NCBI RefSeq assembly: GCF_000284035.1
Contig: NC_016887.1
Location: 3,162,001-3,226,000, forward strand
Direction: 5' to 3'
From: Nocardia cyriacigeorgica GUH-2
GTDB lineage: Bacteria; Actinomycetota; Actinomycetes; Mycobacteriales; Mycobacteriaceae
DNA: 64,000 nt
The notes under the pieces are model-generated. The model did no database searches. It saw only the letters and a program-made list of their open reading frames with translations, and was not told the origin of the DNA. Shown here in pieces: positions 1-9,160 of the stretch (its first letter is position 1; every line of letters starts with the position of its first letter). Both the position numbers and the translations under genes were made by a program.

Positions 1-382
1 CGGCGACGACAGTCCGGGGCTCTGACCGAACGGTGCTGTCACAGGTGATGACTGGAGGTGGGTGAGGGCTGACCGTCTGGCCGCTCGCCCCGCCCACCGA
101 TTGCTACCGGACCAGACCCCGCCACGGCTGCGGGCCCGCGCCCGGACGTCCCCGAATTCCCCAGCGCACCGTCACGCCTTGATCCGGCGGTTTCTGGGTT
201 GTGCGCGGGAAATTCGGGGCCGCCCGCGTGGCCGCGTTCCCTCCACCGTGTCGGGGCCCGGCCCGGTCGGCGGCTCTCAGGCGGGTCGACCGACCAGCCG
301 CCCAGCCCTGTGGCCGGGGTGCGTGCGTTCGAGCGCGCGCCCTCGGCGGGCGGGCTCTATCCATTACTCGAGAGGAATCGTG
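1..382. other. Left-edge region without a supported gene
   Basis: No convincing coding frame is seen here. A plus-strand frame is open from position 62 into the next gene, but its N-terminal part is arginine/proline-rich low-complexity sequence typical of spurious high-GC frames. A good ribosome-binding site appears only just before 383. Any promoter for the downstream gene should lie here, but I see no clear -35/-10 pair. Confidence 0.4.
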
Positions 383-1927
383 ATGACCGCACCAACCCAG
401 ACCGGCCCCGTCGAGCCGACCCCATTCACCCTCGCGCTGGCCGAGATCGACGAGCTGCTCGCGACCGACCCCACCGCGGCACGCGCCCGATTCACCGCCG
501 CGCTCACCGTCACCTCCGACACCGAACGCGAACTGCTCGACCAGGCCGTCGACCGGTTCACCCGCTCGCCCTTCGACGTGGCCGCCCGCCAGCTCGGCTG
601 GATGGCCAAGAGTCGACCCGAGTTCCGAGCCCTGATCGCCCATTTCATCACCGACACCGATCCCGGTCTCTACCACCCGGACCCGGGCGCACCGATTGAG
701 GTCGGTATCGAGGTCGCCGAATGGGTCAGCCGCCAGATCCGTCAGCGCCGCGCCGGCGAACGCACCCACGCCGTCCCGTCAGCGGCCACCGACGCCGCCC
801 GGCTCGCACCCGAGGCCGTCGCCTACCGGCGCGCTCGCCGCGGCATCACCGGCGCGGTCGACCTGCGTCACCGCGACCGTGATCGCCGCACCCGAGAACA
901 CCACCGCCGCGGCGACGCCGAGTTCGCCGCCTACGCCGCGACCCGCCTGTACGCCATCGACACCGAACCCGGCACCGGTCCAGTCACATCCGATCCCCGC
1001 AAACGCGAACATCTGATGTGGGCACACGTGCAGGCTGCGCTGTGGGACCGCTCCTACTTCCTCCACGTCGCCCTCGACTACTGCGACCGCACCCGGGATT
1101 TGCTCACCCCACCGCAGCGCACCGACCGCACCGCCGCCGACACCCCCACAGGCCGTGACGCCAGCCTCGACGCCGCCGCCCGCACCCTCCTCGGCGAGCA
1201 CGCTGAGCCCGCGCCGGCGCGGCGCCGAACCGACTGGCGCAACAGCACGCTGTGGGCGAAGGTAAGCACCGGCGACCAGCGTCGCTTCGCCGCCGCCCGC
1301 ACCGGGCTGCGCGTGCCCGACAACTACGACGAATCCCGCCCCTACAACCAGCTCGACGAGCCCGAGGACACCTGGGAAGGATCCGGCCTCGACTACGACC
1401 GCGCCGTCCTCGTCTCCTACCTCGGGTGGCCGTGTGTCGTGTGCTGGATCGACCGCAGCGACACCGACCGCCGACCAGTCCACGTCCGCGACGGACGCTG
1501 CGTCAGCGACGACGGGCTCTGCGATGTGTGCCGCGCCGACGGCCACCCCGGCATCCCGCCGCTGCCCGCACAGTGGACCACCCGCCAGTTCATCGAATCC
1601 CGCTGCGCCTACATCGCCACCACCTACCCGCGCCAGGCCCGCGCCCTCCTCGACCGCATCCGCGCCGCCTCCGCCAACTCCGGCAGCCCAGCCTGGCGGA
1701 TCATCACCCGCTGGATGGACGCCAACCTCGAACGACCCAACCCCGCGCCCCGGACCGCCAACCGCACCCACACCCGGCGACGCCGCACCACCCTCGGAGC
1801 CGGACAGCGAGTAACCCGCTGCGACGCCTGCACCCAAACCACCGTCGTGCACGCCGACGGCTACTGCACCACCTGCCGAACCGCCCTCGGACTCACCGTG
1901 CCGCCCGTCCACCACAGCGCCGCATAA
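383..1927 (+). CDS. Cysteine-rich (zinc-ribbon-like) protein related to the TraA C-terminus
   Basis: This encodes a protein of about 514 residues. The start at 383 was chosen because AGAGGAAT lies just upstream and the homology with the relaxase begins soon after. An N-terminal helical region (residues ~10-95, ending near TDTDPGLY) resembles relaxase residues ~1440-1530 (ending TDTDPGVY). A CxxC pair (CVVC ... CDVC, residues ~352-380) followed by a WTT..F/Y segment resembles relaxase residues ~1640-1700 (CISC ... CTNC). The extreme C-terminus carries another pair, CDAC ... CTTC, so two treble-clef or zinc-ribbon modules are likely. No signal peptide or membrane segment is seen. The next gene is the relaxase. 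The shared domains suggest a conjugation accessory role, perhaps a free-standing partner or decoy of the relaxase tail, but this is inference. I do not recognise a named family. Confidence 0.75.
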   Translation: MTAPTQTGPVEPTPFTLALAEIDELLATDPTAARARFTAALTVTSDTERELLDQAVDRFTRSPFDVAARQLGWMAKSRPEFRALIAHFITDTDPGLYHPDPGAPIEVGIEVAEWVSRQIRQRRAGERTHAVPSAATDAARLAPEAVAYRRARRGITGAVDLRHRDRDRRTREHHRRGDAEFAAYAATRLYAIDTEPGTGPVTSDPRKREHLMWAHVQAALWDRSYFLHVALDYCDRTRDLLTPPQRTDRTAADTPTGRDASLDAAARTLLGEHAEPAPARRRTDWRNSTLWAKVSTGDQRRFAAARTGLRVPDNYDESRPYNQLDEPEDTWEGSGLDYDRAVLVSYLGWPCVVCWIDRSDTDRRPVHVRDGRCVSDDGLCDVCRADGHPGIPPLPAQWTTRQFIESRCAYIATTYPRQARALLDRIRAASANSGSPAWRIITRWMDANLERPNPAPRTANRTHTRRRRTTLGAGQRVTRCDACTQTTVVHADGYCTTCRTALGLTVPPVHHSAA

Positions 1928-2473
1928 GCCAGGCGCGTCCGCGGCCGCTGTGAGCGCCACCGCGCTCACGGCGGCCCCGACACTCACTCGCCGAGCACTC
2001 TCCACACCTCCTTCCCCTCCGGCCGCACGCCCGGCCCGACGCGCCGGTCCTCGACTCCGGTCCGTCGCGGTGACAACTCCCGCGGCGGACCGGCCACCAC
2101 ATCAGACAAGACGGCCCACTCCACCAACCAACTCGCCATCAACTCCGCCTCCACACACGACACCCACACCACCTGACCCTCATATCTCAACCCCCACCAC
2201 TTCCACATACCTCCTCCCCCTCCGCTCCTCTCACCTTCTCAACAAGCACACCTCTTGCATCCAGGATCACAGCCGCGTTTATAGACGGAAAAGCGACAGT
2301 CCCGCTTCGGTCCGAGACGTCACCGCAGACCGTTCCTGTGGCGGGTTCTGGGCTTCTCCAGGACGATCCGCGCGGACACAATTTGGTCACCACCAGGCGT
2401 TTTGGCCGATTTGCCACTATTCAAGTGAACTCGGGGGCTGGCGTTCTTGCTGGCGTGGGTGCTGGCTGGAGGT
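1928..2473. other. Intergenic region before traA; candidate oriT/promoter region
   Basis: About 550 bases without a supported gene. It is pyrimidine-rich up to about 2260 and then less GC-rich than its surroundings (about 2260-2440). A small inverted repeat AAGCG/CGCTT with a 7-base spacer lies at 2291-2307. Origins of transfer of MobF relaxases often lie next to the relaxase gene, so this is the best oriT candidate in the window. No nic site is proven by sequence alone. Confidence 0.3.
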
Positions 2474-5400
2474 ATGACCGCGACGATTCATAAAGTCGTC
2501 GCAGGAAACGGCTATCAGTATTACCTGCGTAATGTCGCCGCGAACGACAATTCCGACCGCGGTCGCGCCAGCCTGTCCGACTACTACTCCGCCCACGGCG
2601 AAGCACCAGGCCGATGGCACGGCACCGGCCTCACCGCGCTCGGCGTAGCCCGGGGCGCGGAAGTGACCGAAGCGCAGATGAAATCGCTGTTCGGACTGGG
2701 CCGCCACCCCGACGCCGACGACATCGAGGCCCGCGAGTACGACAAGCAGCTCGCGCTCGGCGCCAAGCCCGCTGACGCCGCACGCGCGGCCGACAAAGCC
2801 TCCCGATTGGGAAACCCATTCCGGGTCTATGCCGAGGTTTCCGAATTCAGGAAACGCTGCGAAACCGCGTTTCGGGAACACAATTCGACGCACGGACACG
2901 ACCAGACTGCGGCCATTCCCGACCACGAACGGTCCCGGATCCGCACCCATGTCGCGTTCGAGATGTTCAGCGACGAATACGGGCGCGCACCCATAGATGC
3001 GCGCGAATTATCGGGTTGGGTGGCCAAGAACTCACGCCCCCGGTCCACCGCGGTCGCGGGTTTCGACATCACCTTCTCCCCCGTCAAATCGGTGTCCGCA
3101 CTGTGGGCGCTCGCGCCGCGGTCGGTGTCGGCGAAGATCGAAGCCGCCCATCACGCCGCCATCGACGACGCTCTCGCCTGGTTGGAGCGGCACGCGGTGT
3201 TCACGCGGCTGGGGCGCAACGGGATCCGGCAGGTCGATGTCGACGGCATCGTCGCGGCCCGGTTCACCCATCGCGACAGCCGCGCCGGCGACCCCGACCT
3301 GCACACTCACGTGCTGATCGCCAACCGCGTCCGCACCCTCGACGGCTTATGGCGCACCCTCGACGGCGCCGCCATCTACCGGGTAGTGGTGACAGTGTCG
3401 GAGATCTACAACACCCGCCTGGAACACCACCTCGAACACAACGTGGGCGTGGAATTCGCACCGCGCGCCGAACACGATCCCGGCAAGCGACCGATTCGCG
3501 AAATCTTCGGCATCCCGCAGCGTTTGATCGACGCGTGGTCCAAACGTGAGGTGGCGCTGCAGGTGCGACTCGGTGAGCTCGCGGCGGTGTTTCAGCAGCA
3601 GTTCGGGCGGGAACCGGTCGCGACGGAAATGTATCGGCTCGCCCAGCAAGCCACGCTGGAAACCCGGCCCGCCAAACACGCCCTGCGCTCGCTTGCTCAG
3701 CAGCGCGCCAGCTGGCGGACCGAGGCACTCGCGCTGTTCGGCGGGCGGGAAGCTCTCGCTCGGATGGTCGCGACGGCGTTGAATCCGCCGCGGGCCGGCC
3801 GCATCACGCCGACACCGGAGTGGGTCACCCGCACCGCACGGCAGGTCCTCGAGGTAGTGGCCGAGCAACGGTCGACCTGGCGTGAGCACAATGTGCGCGC
3901 CGAAGCCGAACGCCAACTCCGCGGCCAGATCATCGGCCGGGATTGGGAACACGTCGTCGCGGCAGTCGTTGCCGAAGCATTGTCACCGCAACAGTCGATC
4001 GCCCTCGGCGACCCGGACACCACCGCCGAGCCGATGCTCGCCAAGGTTCCGGCGCCGCTGGCGCGCCGCAGCGGCGCTCATGTGCACGTGCGTGCGGGCG
4101 ATCAGATCTACACCTCCACCACGGCGCTGGCCGTCGAGGCCGCGCTGATCGAACTCGCGGTGCAACCCGGCGGCCGCAGCATCACCCCCGAGCTGGTCAC
4201 CGCCGCGGTCCAGGATCACAATCGCGCGTTTCCGGACAGGCCGCTCAACGCCGGCCAAGCCGGCGTGATTCAAGCGTTCGCGACCGCCGGGATGCGGGTC
4301 CACACCGCCAACGCCCCCGCCGGATCCGGCAAAACCACCGCCATGAAAGTCCTCACCAACGCCTGGCATACCAGCGGCGGCACCGTGCTCGGACTAGCAC
4401 CCACCGCAGCAGCCGCAGCCGTCCTCGGGGAGTCGATCGGTGCCCGCGTGGAAACCGTCGACAAAGTCCTCGACGTCATCGCCCGCCACACGCCCAACCC
4501 GAACAACGTCGCGCTCGACCGGGAACTGCCGCCGTCGTTGCCGCAGTGGGTCCTCGATATCGACGCCGAGACGTTGGTGATCGTCGACGAGCACGTCAAA
4601 CTCGGCAACCACAAACGCCTCACACTGCTGCAGTTCCTCACCGCCCGCGGTGCGACGATCCGCTGCATCGGTGACGATCACCAGCTCGCTTCCATCGAAG
4701 GCGGCGGCGCGCACACCGACATGGCCGACGCCGCCCCCGAACACACCCTCACTCTCACCCATGTGGTGCGGTTCGCCGCCAGCGGTGAAGCCACCGCCAG
4801 CGTCGGCCTGCGCGAGGGCGACCCGGCCGCGCTGGGCTGGTATCTCGATCACGGCCGCATCCACGCCGGGCACGCCGGCGCCATCCACGACGACACCTAC
4901 ACCGCCTGGGCCGCAGATCATCTCGCCAGCCGAGACACAGTCATGCTCGCCGCCACCCACGGCACCGTCACCGCGCTCAACGCCCGCGCCCGCGCCGACC
5001 GACTCACCCGCAACGACACCGCACCGAGCGCCGAAGTGCCACTCGCCGACGGGCTGTGCGCGTCGGTCGGCGACACCATCCGCACCCGACACAACGACCC
5101 GCGCCTACGACTCGGAAGCCGCGACTGGGTACGCAACGGCTACACCTGGACCGTCACCGCCGTCCACCCCAACGGCAGCATTACCGCCAGCCACCGCCGA
5201 TCCGGCGGAAAACCCGGCGCCTCTGTGTGGCTACCCGCCGAATACGTGCGCGCCCATGTGCGGCTCGGGTATGCGGCCACGATCGATTCCGCGCAAGGCA
5301 TCACCGCCGACACCTGCCACGTCGCGCTCACCGGCTCCGAAACGCGCCAACAGCTCTACGTCGCCATGACCCGCGGTGTACACGCCAACCACGCCTACCT

Positions 5401-8400
5401 ACCCACCGCACTCGACGGCACCGAAGGGTCATTCTGGTCCGAACCCGCGATCTTCCCGCGCACCGCCGTCGAGGTCATCCTGCAGATTCTCGACCGCGAC
5501 GGCGCACAGAAATCCGCCCACACCCAACTGCGGGATGCGCTCGATCCGGTCCGGCGTTTCGGCCGTGCCGTCGACACCTATCACGACACCCTCGGTATCG
5601 CCGCCGAACACAATCTCGGCGTAGACGGGCTCGCCCGCCTCGACAACGCCGCCGAGCAGATCCGTCCCGGGTTGACCGACTGCCCCGCATACCCGGTCCT
5701 TCGGCAGCACCTGGCGATCATCGCCATGACCGGCGACGACGCGTTCGCCGCGCTGCGCGCGGCCGCGCACGCGCGCGAACTCGACACCGCCGACGACCCC
5801 GCCGCCGTCCTGGACTGGCGCCTCGACACCAGCGGCCACCACTCCACCGGCCCCGGACCACTGCCGTGGCTCCCCGGAATATCGCCCATCCCGGACGATC
5901 ACCCCCTCGCCGAGCACCTGCAGGCGCGTCAGCGCATCGTCACCGAGCTCGCCGACCAGATCCGCAACCACACCCGCGACTGGACACCAGCCACCGCACC
6001 AGCCTGGGCACGACCACTCCTCAGCACCACCGACACGGACCTCGTCGGCGAGGTGGCGGTCTGGCGTGCAGGCCTGCATGTCGCCGAACGCGACCACCGA
6101 CCCACCGGGCCCGCCCGCTACTCCAACCTCGAACGCGACCACCAACACGACCTCGACGAGCGCATCCAGCGCCTGCTCGGCGACCCGGACGCCGCCACCA
6201 ACCGGTGGGCGCCACTCGCCCAAAAGCTCGAACCCCGCCTCACCCTGGACCCGTTCTGGCCGGTCATGGCCGACAAACTCGACCTCGCCCACCGCGCCGG
6301 CCTCGACATCACCACCCTGCTCACCACCGCCGCCGCCAGCCGGCCACTGCCCGATGAGATGCCCGCCGCCGCGTTGTGGGCACGCCTCGAGCTCGAACCC
6401 TCCGCCCTCGACGCCCCCCACAGTGCTGTCCTGCACCCGGAGTGGCTGCCCGACCTGAACGCCGTCCTCGGTGCCGAACTCGCCGACCACGTCACCGCCG
6501 ACCCCGGCTGGCCGCGCCTCGTCGCCGCCATCGACCACGCCACCCCCAGCTCGTGGACACCGCGTGACCTGCTCGCCACCGCCTACGAACTGCTGCTCGC
6601 CGCCCAACCCGACGACGCCCCCACCCTGCGCCCCGACCAACTCACCGCCGCACTCGCCTGGCGCATCGACGCCCTCACCCACCACACCCCAACCCCCACC
6701 GAATCCGAACACCACCCGGAGCCGACCATGCCCACCAACGACGACGACAATCCCACAGCTGCCAGCCCGCACCCCGACATCCCGCCACCGAGCAATGATC
6801 TGCCCGAGGCGATCCAATCCGTCGCCGGAATCTTCCAGGCCGGCAACGTCTCTGCTGCGGTGACAGCGTTCCGATCCATCGCCGCACAAGCGACCGCCGA
6901 GCAGCGTTCGGTCATCGCCGAAATCGCCCAAACCCTGTACGACCGCCCCTGGAAAGTCGCGAAAGCCCGTCTCGAATGGCTCGCAAACCAGAACCCCGAC
7001 CACGCCGCACTCATCCACGCCTGCACACCCGACACCGACCCCGGCGTCTACCAAACCCACGACACCACCCCAAAGCGAGCACAACAGCGCCACCATCGCT
7101 ACCGCACCAGATATCAACGCCGCTACCGCGACACCACCGACCACACGCCCACAATGTCAGCAAACGACCTCGCCGGCCTCGACCTCACCGACAGCTACCT
7201 CGACACCAGCGACGGAAAACCCGGCACACCACATCAATCTCTGCAGCAAGGCGTCTGGAATCCCGAACCTGACAACCGAACAGCACCCGACAAGCCACTC
7301 CCAGACGGGCTATGGAACCGCAACAATCAAGCGGACGACCCTATCGGCGAAAACCGCGACTACGACCTCGCCGCCGTCCCCAACCCCCGGACCCTGCCCT
7401 GCATATCCTGCGGCATCGAACGCAGCCGCACAGACTCCTCACCCCCACCACCACGCCGCACCGACGACGGCCTCTGCACCAACTGCCGAGACCACCACCC
7501 CGGACTCCCCGACAATCCCCACCCCACCCCACTGCACACCCGCTGGACCTACATCACCGAAACCCACCCACCCGACACCGCCCTCGCACTCCTACGCCGC
7601 GATTGGCGCGCCCTACCAACCGCCCGACACCGCAGACTCCTCGAAACCTGGGTCCGCGACCACCGCCACACCACACCACAACTACCCAACGATCCCGCCC
7701 CCGAACCCGACCACCACACCACCGACAACCCTCTCGCACTACTCACCGACGACGAACTCGCCGAAACCATCACCAACCTCGAACGCACGCTCGCCGCTCC
7801 AGAATCCCAGACAGCGATCCACGAACCATTCGCAACCACCGCCGAACACCCGAATACCGAGGCGCTCGCCGAACGCCACCAAGCCGCTCAAGACGCCATC
7901 CGCCGCGCGCGCCAAACCGCCGACGGCCTCACCACCGCCACCCGCGACCTCGCCACGGCCCGCGCCCAGCTCGCAGACGCCCGAAAACAACTCACGAACA
8001 CACCCCGCCGCCGCAGCCAACACAACACCCTTCGCAACCGCATCGAAGAGCTCCTCACCCAACAAGCAACCGCCGAATACCGCCACCGGCAAGCCCGCGA
8101 CAACCACCGCACTGCCCACCGCCAGGCCACCCAACTCGCCGGACCCGAACCCGGCTGGCACCACGCCCTCAACACACCCGAACCCCTACCCGCCACCGAT
8201 ACCTACGACAGTGGCCGCGGACCCAATCTCGAGGCCGCGCGAACACAGGACCTACAGCGTGAACTCGATCGGCATCGAGCCGAACAACGACGCCGCGGCA
8301 CACTCACCCTTGACGGCCACGCCACCGAAGCCCGAACATCCGCACCGGATAACACAGCCGAGCAGGTGGAAGTAGTTGACAAGGCCGTCCTGCCTGCAGG

Positions 8401-8425
8401 GGCTGATCACGATCTTGGATCCTAA
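2474..8425 (+). CDS. traA: TraA-type MobF conjugative relaxase-helicase
   Basis: This encodes about 1,983 residues. The start at 2474 (MTATIHKV) follows TGGAGGT; an in-frame codon 27 bases upstream lacks such a site. The N-terminal TrwC-type relaxase domain has tyrosines in GNGYQYYLR and the metal-binding motif DPDLHTH near residue 275. A RecD/TraI-like superfamily 1 helicase follows: Walker A APAGSGKTT near residue 614, Walker B-like VIVDEH near 703 (usually DEAG in TraA proteins), GDDHQL, ATIDSAQG and YVAMTRG. It should nick oriT, attach covalently to the strand and unwind it during conjugation. After the helicase come long alpha-helical regions, a CISC/CTNC zinc-ribbon-like module (residues ~1640-1670), and a charged, probably coiled-coil tail (~1750-1900). 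The segment from about residue 1430 repeats the domains of the preceding gene. It is longer than most TraA proteins. No type IV secretion genes are in the window. Confidence 0.93.
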   Translation: MTATIHKVVAGNGYQYYLRNVAANDNSDRGRASLSDYYSAHGEAPGRWHGTGLTALGVARGAEVTEAQMKSLFGLGRHPDADDIEAREYDKQLALGAKPADAARAADKASRLGNPFRVYAEVSEFRKRCETAFREHNSTHGHDQTAAIPDHERSRIRTHVAFEMFSDEYGRAPIDARELSGWVAKNSRPRSTAVAGFDITFSPVKSVSALWALAPRSVSAKIEAAHHAAIDDALAWLERHAVFTRLGRNGIRQVDVDGIVAARFTHRDSRAGDPDLHTHVLIANRVRTLDGLWRTLDGAAIYRVVVTVSEIYNTRLEHHLEHNVGVEFAPRAEHDPGKRPIREIFGIPQRLIDAWSKREVALQVRLGELAAVFQQQFGREPVATEMYRLAQQATLETRPAKHALRSLAQQRASWRTEALALFGGREALARMVATALNPPRAGRITPTPEWVTRTARQVLEVVAEQRSTWREHNVRAEAERQLRGQIIGRDWEHVVAAVVAEALSPQQSIALGDPDTTAEPMLAKVPAPLARRSGAHVHVRAGDQIYTSTTALAVEAALIELAVQPGGRSITPELVTAAVQDHNRAFPDRPLNAGQAGVIQAFATAGMRVHTANAPAGSGKTTAMKVLTNAWHTSGGTVLGLAPTAAAAAVLGESIGARVETVDKVLDVIARHTPNPNNVALDRELPPSLPQWVLDIDAETLVIVDEHVKLGNHKRLTLLQFLTARGATIRCIGDDHQLASIEGGGAHTDMADAAPEHTLTLTHVVRFAASGEATASVGLREGDPAALGWYLDHGRIHAGHAGAIHDDTYTAWAADHLASRDTVMLAATHGTVTALNARARADRLTRNDTAPSAEVPLADGLCASVGDTIRTRHNDPRLRLGSRDWVRNGYTWTVTAVHPNGSITASHRRSGGKPGASVWLPAEYVRAHVRLGYAATIDSAQGITADTCHVALTGSETRQQLYVAMTRGVHANHAYLPTALDGTEGSFWSEPAIFPRTAVEVILQILDRDGAQKSAHTQLRDALDPVRRFGRAVDTYHDTLGIAAEHNLGVDGLARLDNAAEQIRPGLTDCPAYPVLRQHLAIIAMTGDDAFAALRAAAHARELDTADDPAAVLDWRLDTSGHHSTGPGPLPWLPGISPIPDDHPLAEHLQARQRIVTELADQIRNHTRDWTPATAPAWARPLLSTTDTDLVGEVAVWRAGLHVAERDHRPTGPARYSNLERDHQHDLDERIQRLLGDPDAATNRWAPLAQKLEPRLTLDPFWPVMADKLDLAHRAGLDITTLLTTAAASRPLPDEMPAAALWARLELEPSALDAPHSAVLHPEWLPDLNAVLGAELADHVTADPGWPRLVAAIDHATPSSWTPRDLLATAYELLLAAQPDDAPTLRPDQLTAALAWRIDALTHHTPTPTESEHHPEPTMPTNDDDNPTAASPHPDIPPPSNDLPEAIQSVAGIFQAGNVSAAVTAFRSIAAQATAEQRSVIAEIAQTLYDRPWKVAKARLEWLANQNPDHAALIHACTPDTDPGVYQTHDTTPKRAQQRHHRYRTRYQRRYRDTTDHTPTMSANDLAGLDLTDSYLDTSDGKPGTPHQSLQQGVWNPEPDNRTAPDKPLPDGLWNRNNQADDPIGENRDYDLAAVPNPRTLPCISCGIERSRTDSSPPPPRRTDDGLCTNCRDHHPGLPDNPHPTPLHTRWTYITETHPPDTALALLRRDWRALPTARHRRLLETWVRDHRHTTPQLPNDPAPEPDHHTTDNPLALLTDDELAETITNLERTLAAPESQTAIHEPFATTAEHPNTEALAERHQAAQDAIRRARQTADGLTTATRDLATARAQLADARKQLTNTPRRRSQHNTLRNRIEELLTQQATAEYRHRQARDNHRTAHRQATQLAGPEPGWHHALNTPEPLPATDTYDSGRGPNLEAARTQDLQRELDRHRAEQRRRGTLTLDGHATEARTSAPDNTAEQVEVVDKAVLPAGADHDLGS

Positions 8426-9160
8426 TACTCGACTCCGCAGCCCAGATACGAAGTCCGGGCCACAACACCGGCCGCCCCCGGCCGCTTGTGGCCGTGCTGC
8501 CGGTGCGAGTCGCACGCAACTTCGGCACAGGCGGTCCTGACCGACCTATGGCCCGTCGGCGACGAAAAGGCACGGACACCGCAACGCTAATGCACTCGAT
8601 CGCGCATCGGCCGAACACCATCATGTCCGCGATCATGCGAGTCCCGTCGGTCCCAGCCGAGCACGGTGGCGCGACTCCGAACGCTTCGACAGCGCCTACA
8701 ACCGCGCCGCGTGCTCTCGGTCGCGCGTTGCGATCGCTCCTGCGATCGCAACGCGAAGTTCGCGACGACAGGGACGTCGGCGCCGGACCACACTGGCGAA
8801 ACCCGAGTACGGCGACCTTCGCACCGACCGTGTCGCCGCTAACCAGCACATCAGCCCGGGCCTGCGTTCTCGGTAGGCGCGGAAAATCGCTCGGTCCTTG
8901 CCGGTCCTTCCTCCCGACCAATTGGGCGCCATTCCGCCAGTCGGTGAGCTGGGCGTGGCAGGCACCTGTTGAGCAGGGCCAGGGTTCTGTCATTCCACCA
9001 CCTGGTAGATCGCGAGCTCGGATCACATTCGTCCCTACAGAGCCGGACCGGGCAGAACAGTTTCCCTCGCCGACGAACGCGAGCCGCGGACTCCGCACTT
9101 CGCCACCGTGCGCTCGACACGCGGTCACCGGAACGCGGGTGCCCCAGCGCCGGAGCTTCC
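8426..9160. other. Intergenic region between convergent traA and the 9.2-kb gene
   Basis: About 735 bases between convergent genes. Frames are open on both strands, but their translations look like compositional shadows (arginine, serine and cysteine rich, no domain pattern). The only clear structure is the perfect hairpin listed separately at 8724-8755. It may be decayed sequence; I cannot assign any gene. Confidence 0.4.
8724..8755. repeat. Perfect 13-bp inverted repeat with 6-nt loop
   Basis: Arms at 8724-8736 (CGCGTTGCGATCG) and 8743-8755 (CGATCGCAACGCG) are exact reverse complements with loop CTCCTG. No T-run follows, so it is not a canonical intrinsic terminator. It could be a protein-binding palindrome or a termination hairpin between convergent genes. 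Confidence 0.7.

Noticed and set aside
62..382. Extended N-terminus of the first gene
   Set aside because: The stretch is arginine/proline-rich with no domain pattern; AGAGGAAT directly before 383 and the start of homology support the shorter gene.
779..2005. Long minus-strand frame opposite the first gene
   Set aside because: Glycine/valine-rich antisense shadow of a high-GC gene; no motif, and the plus strand carries clear cysteine modules.
5429..7144. 571-codon minus-strand frame inside traA
   Set aside because: Antisense shadow; composition is typical of the complement of a GC-rich third-position-biased gene.
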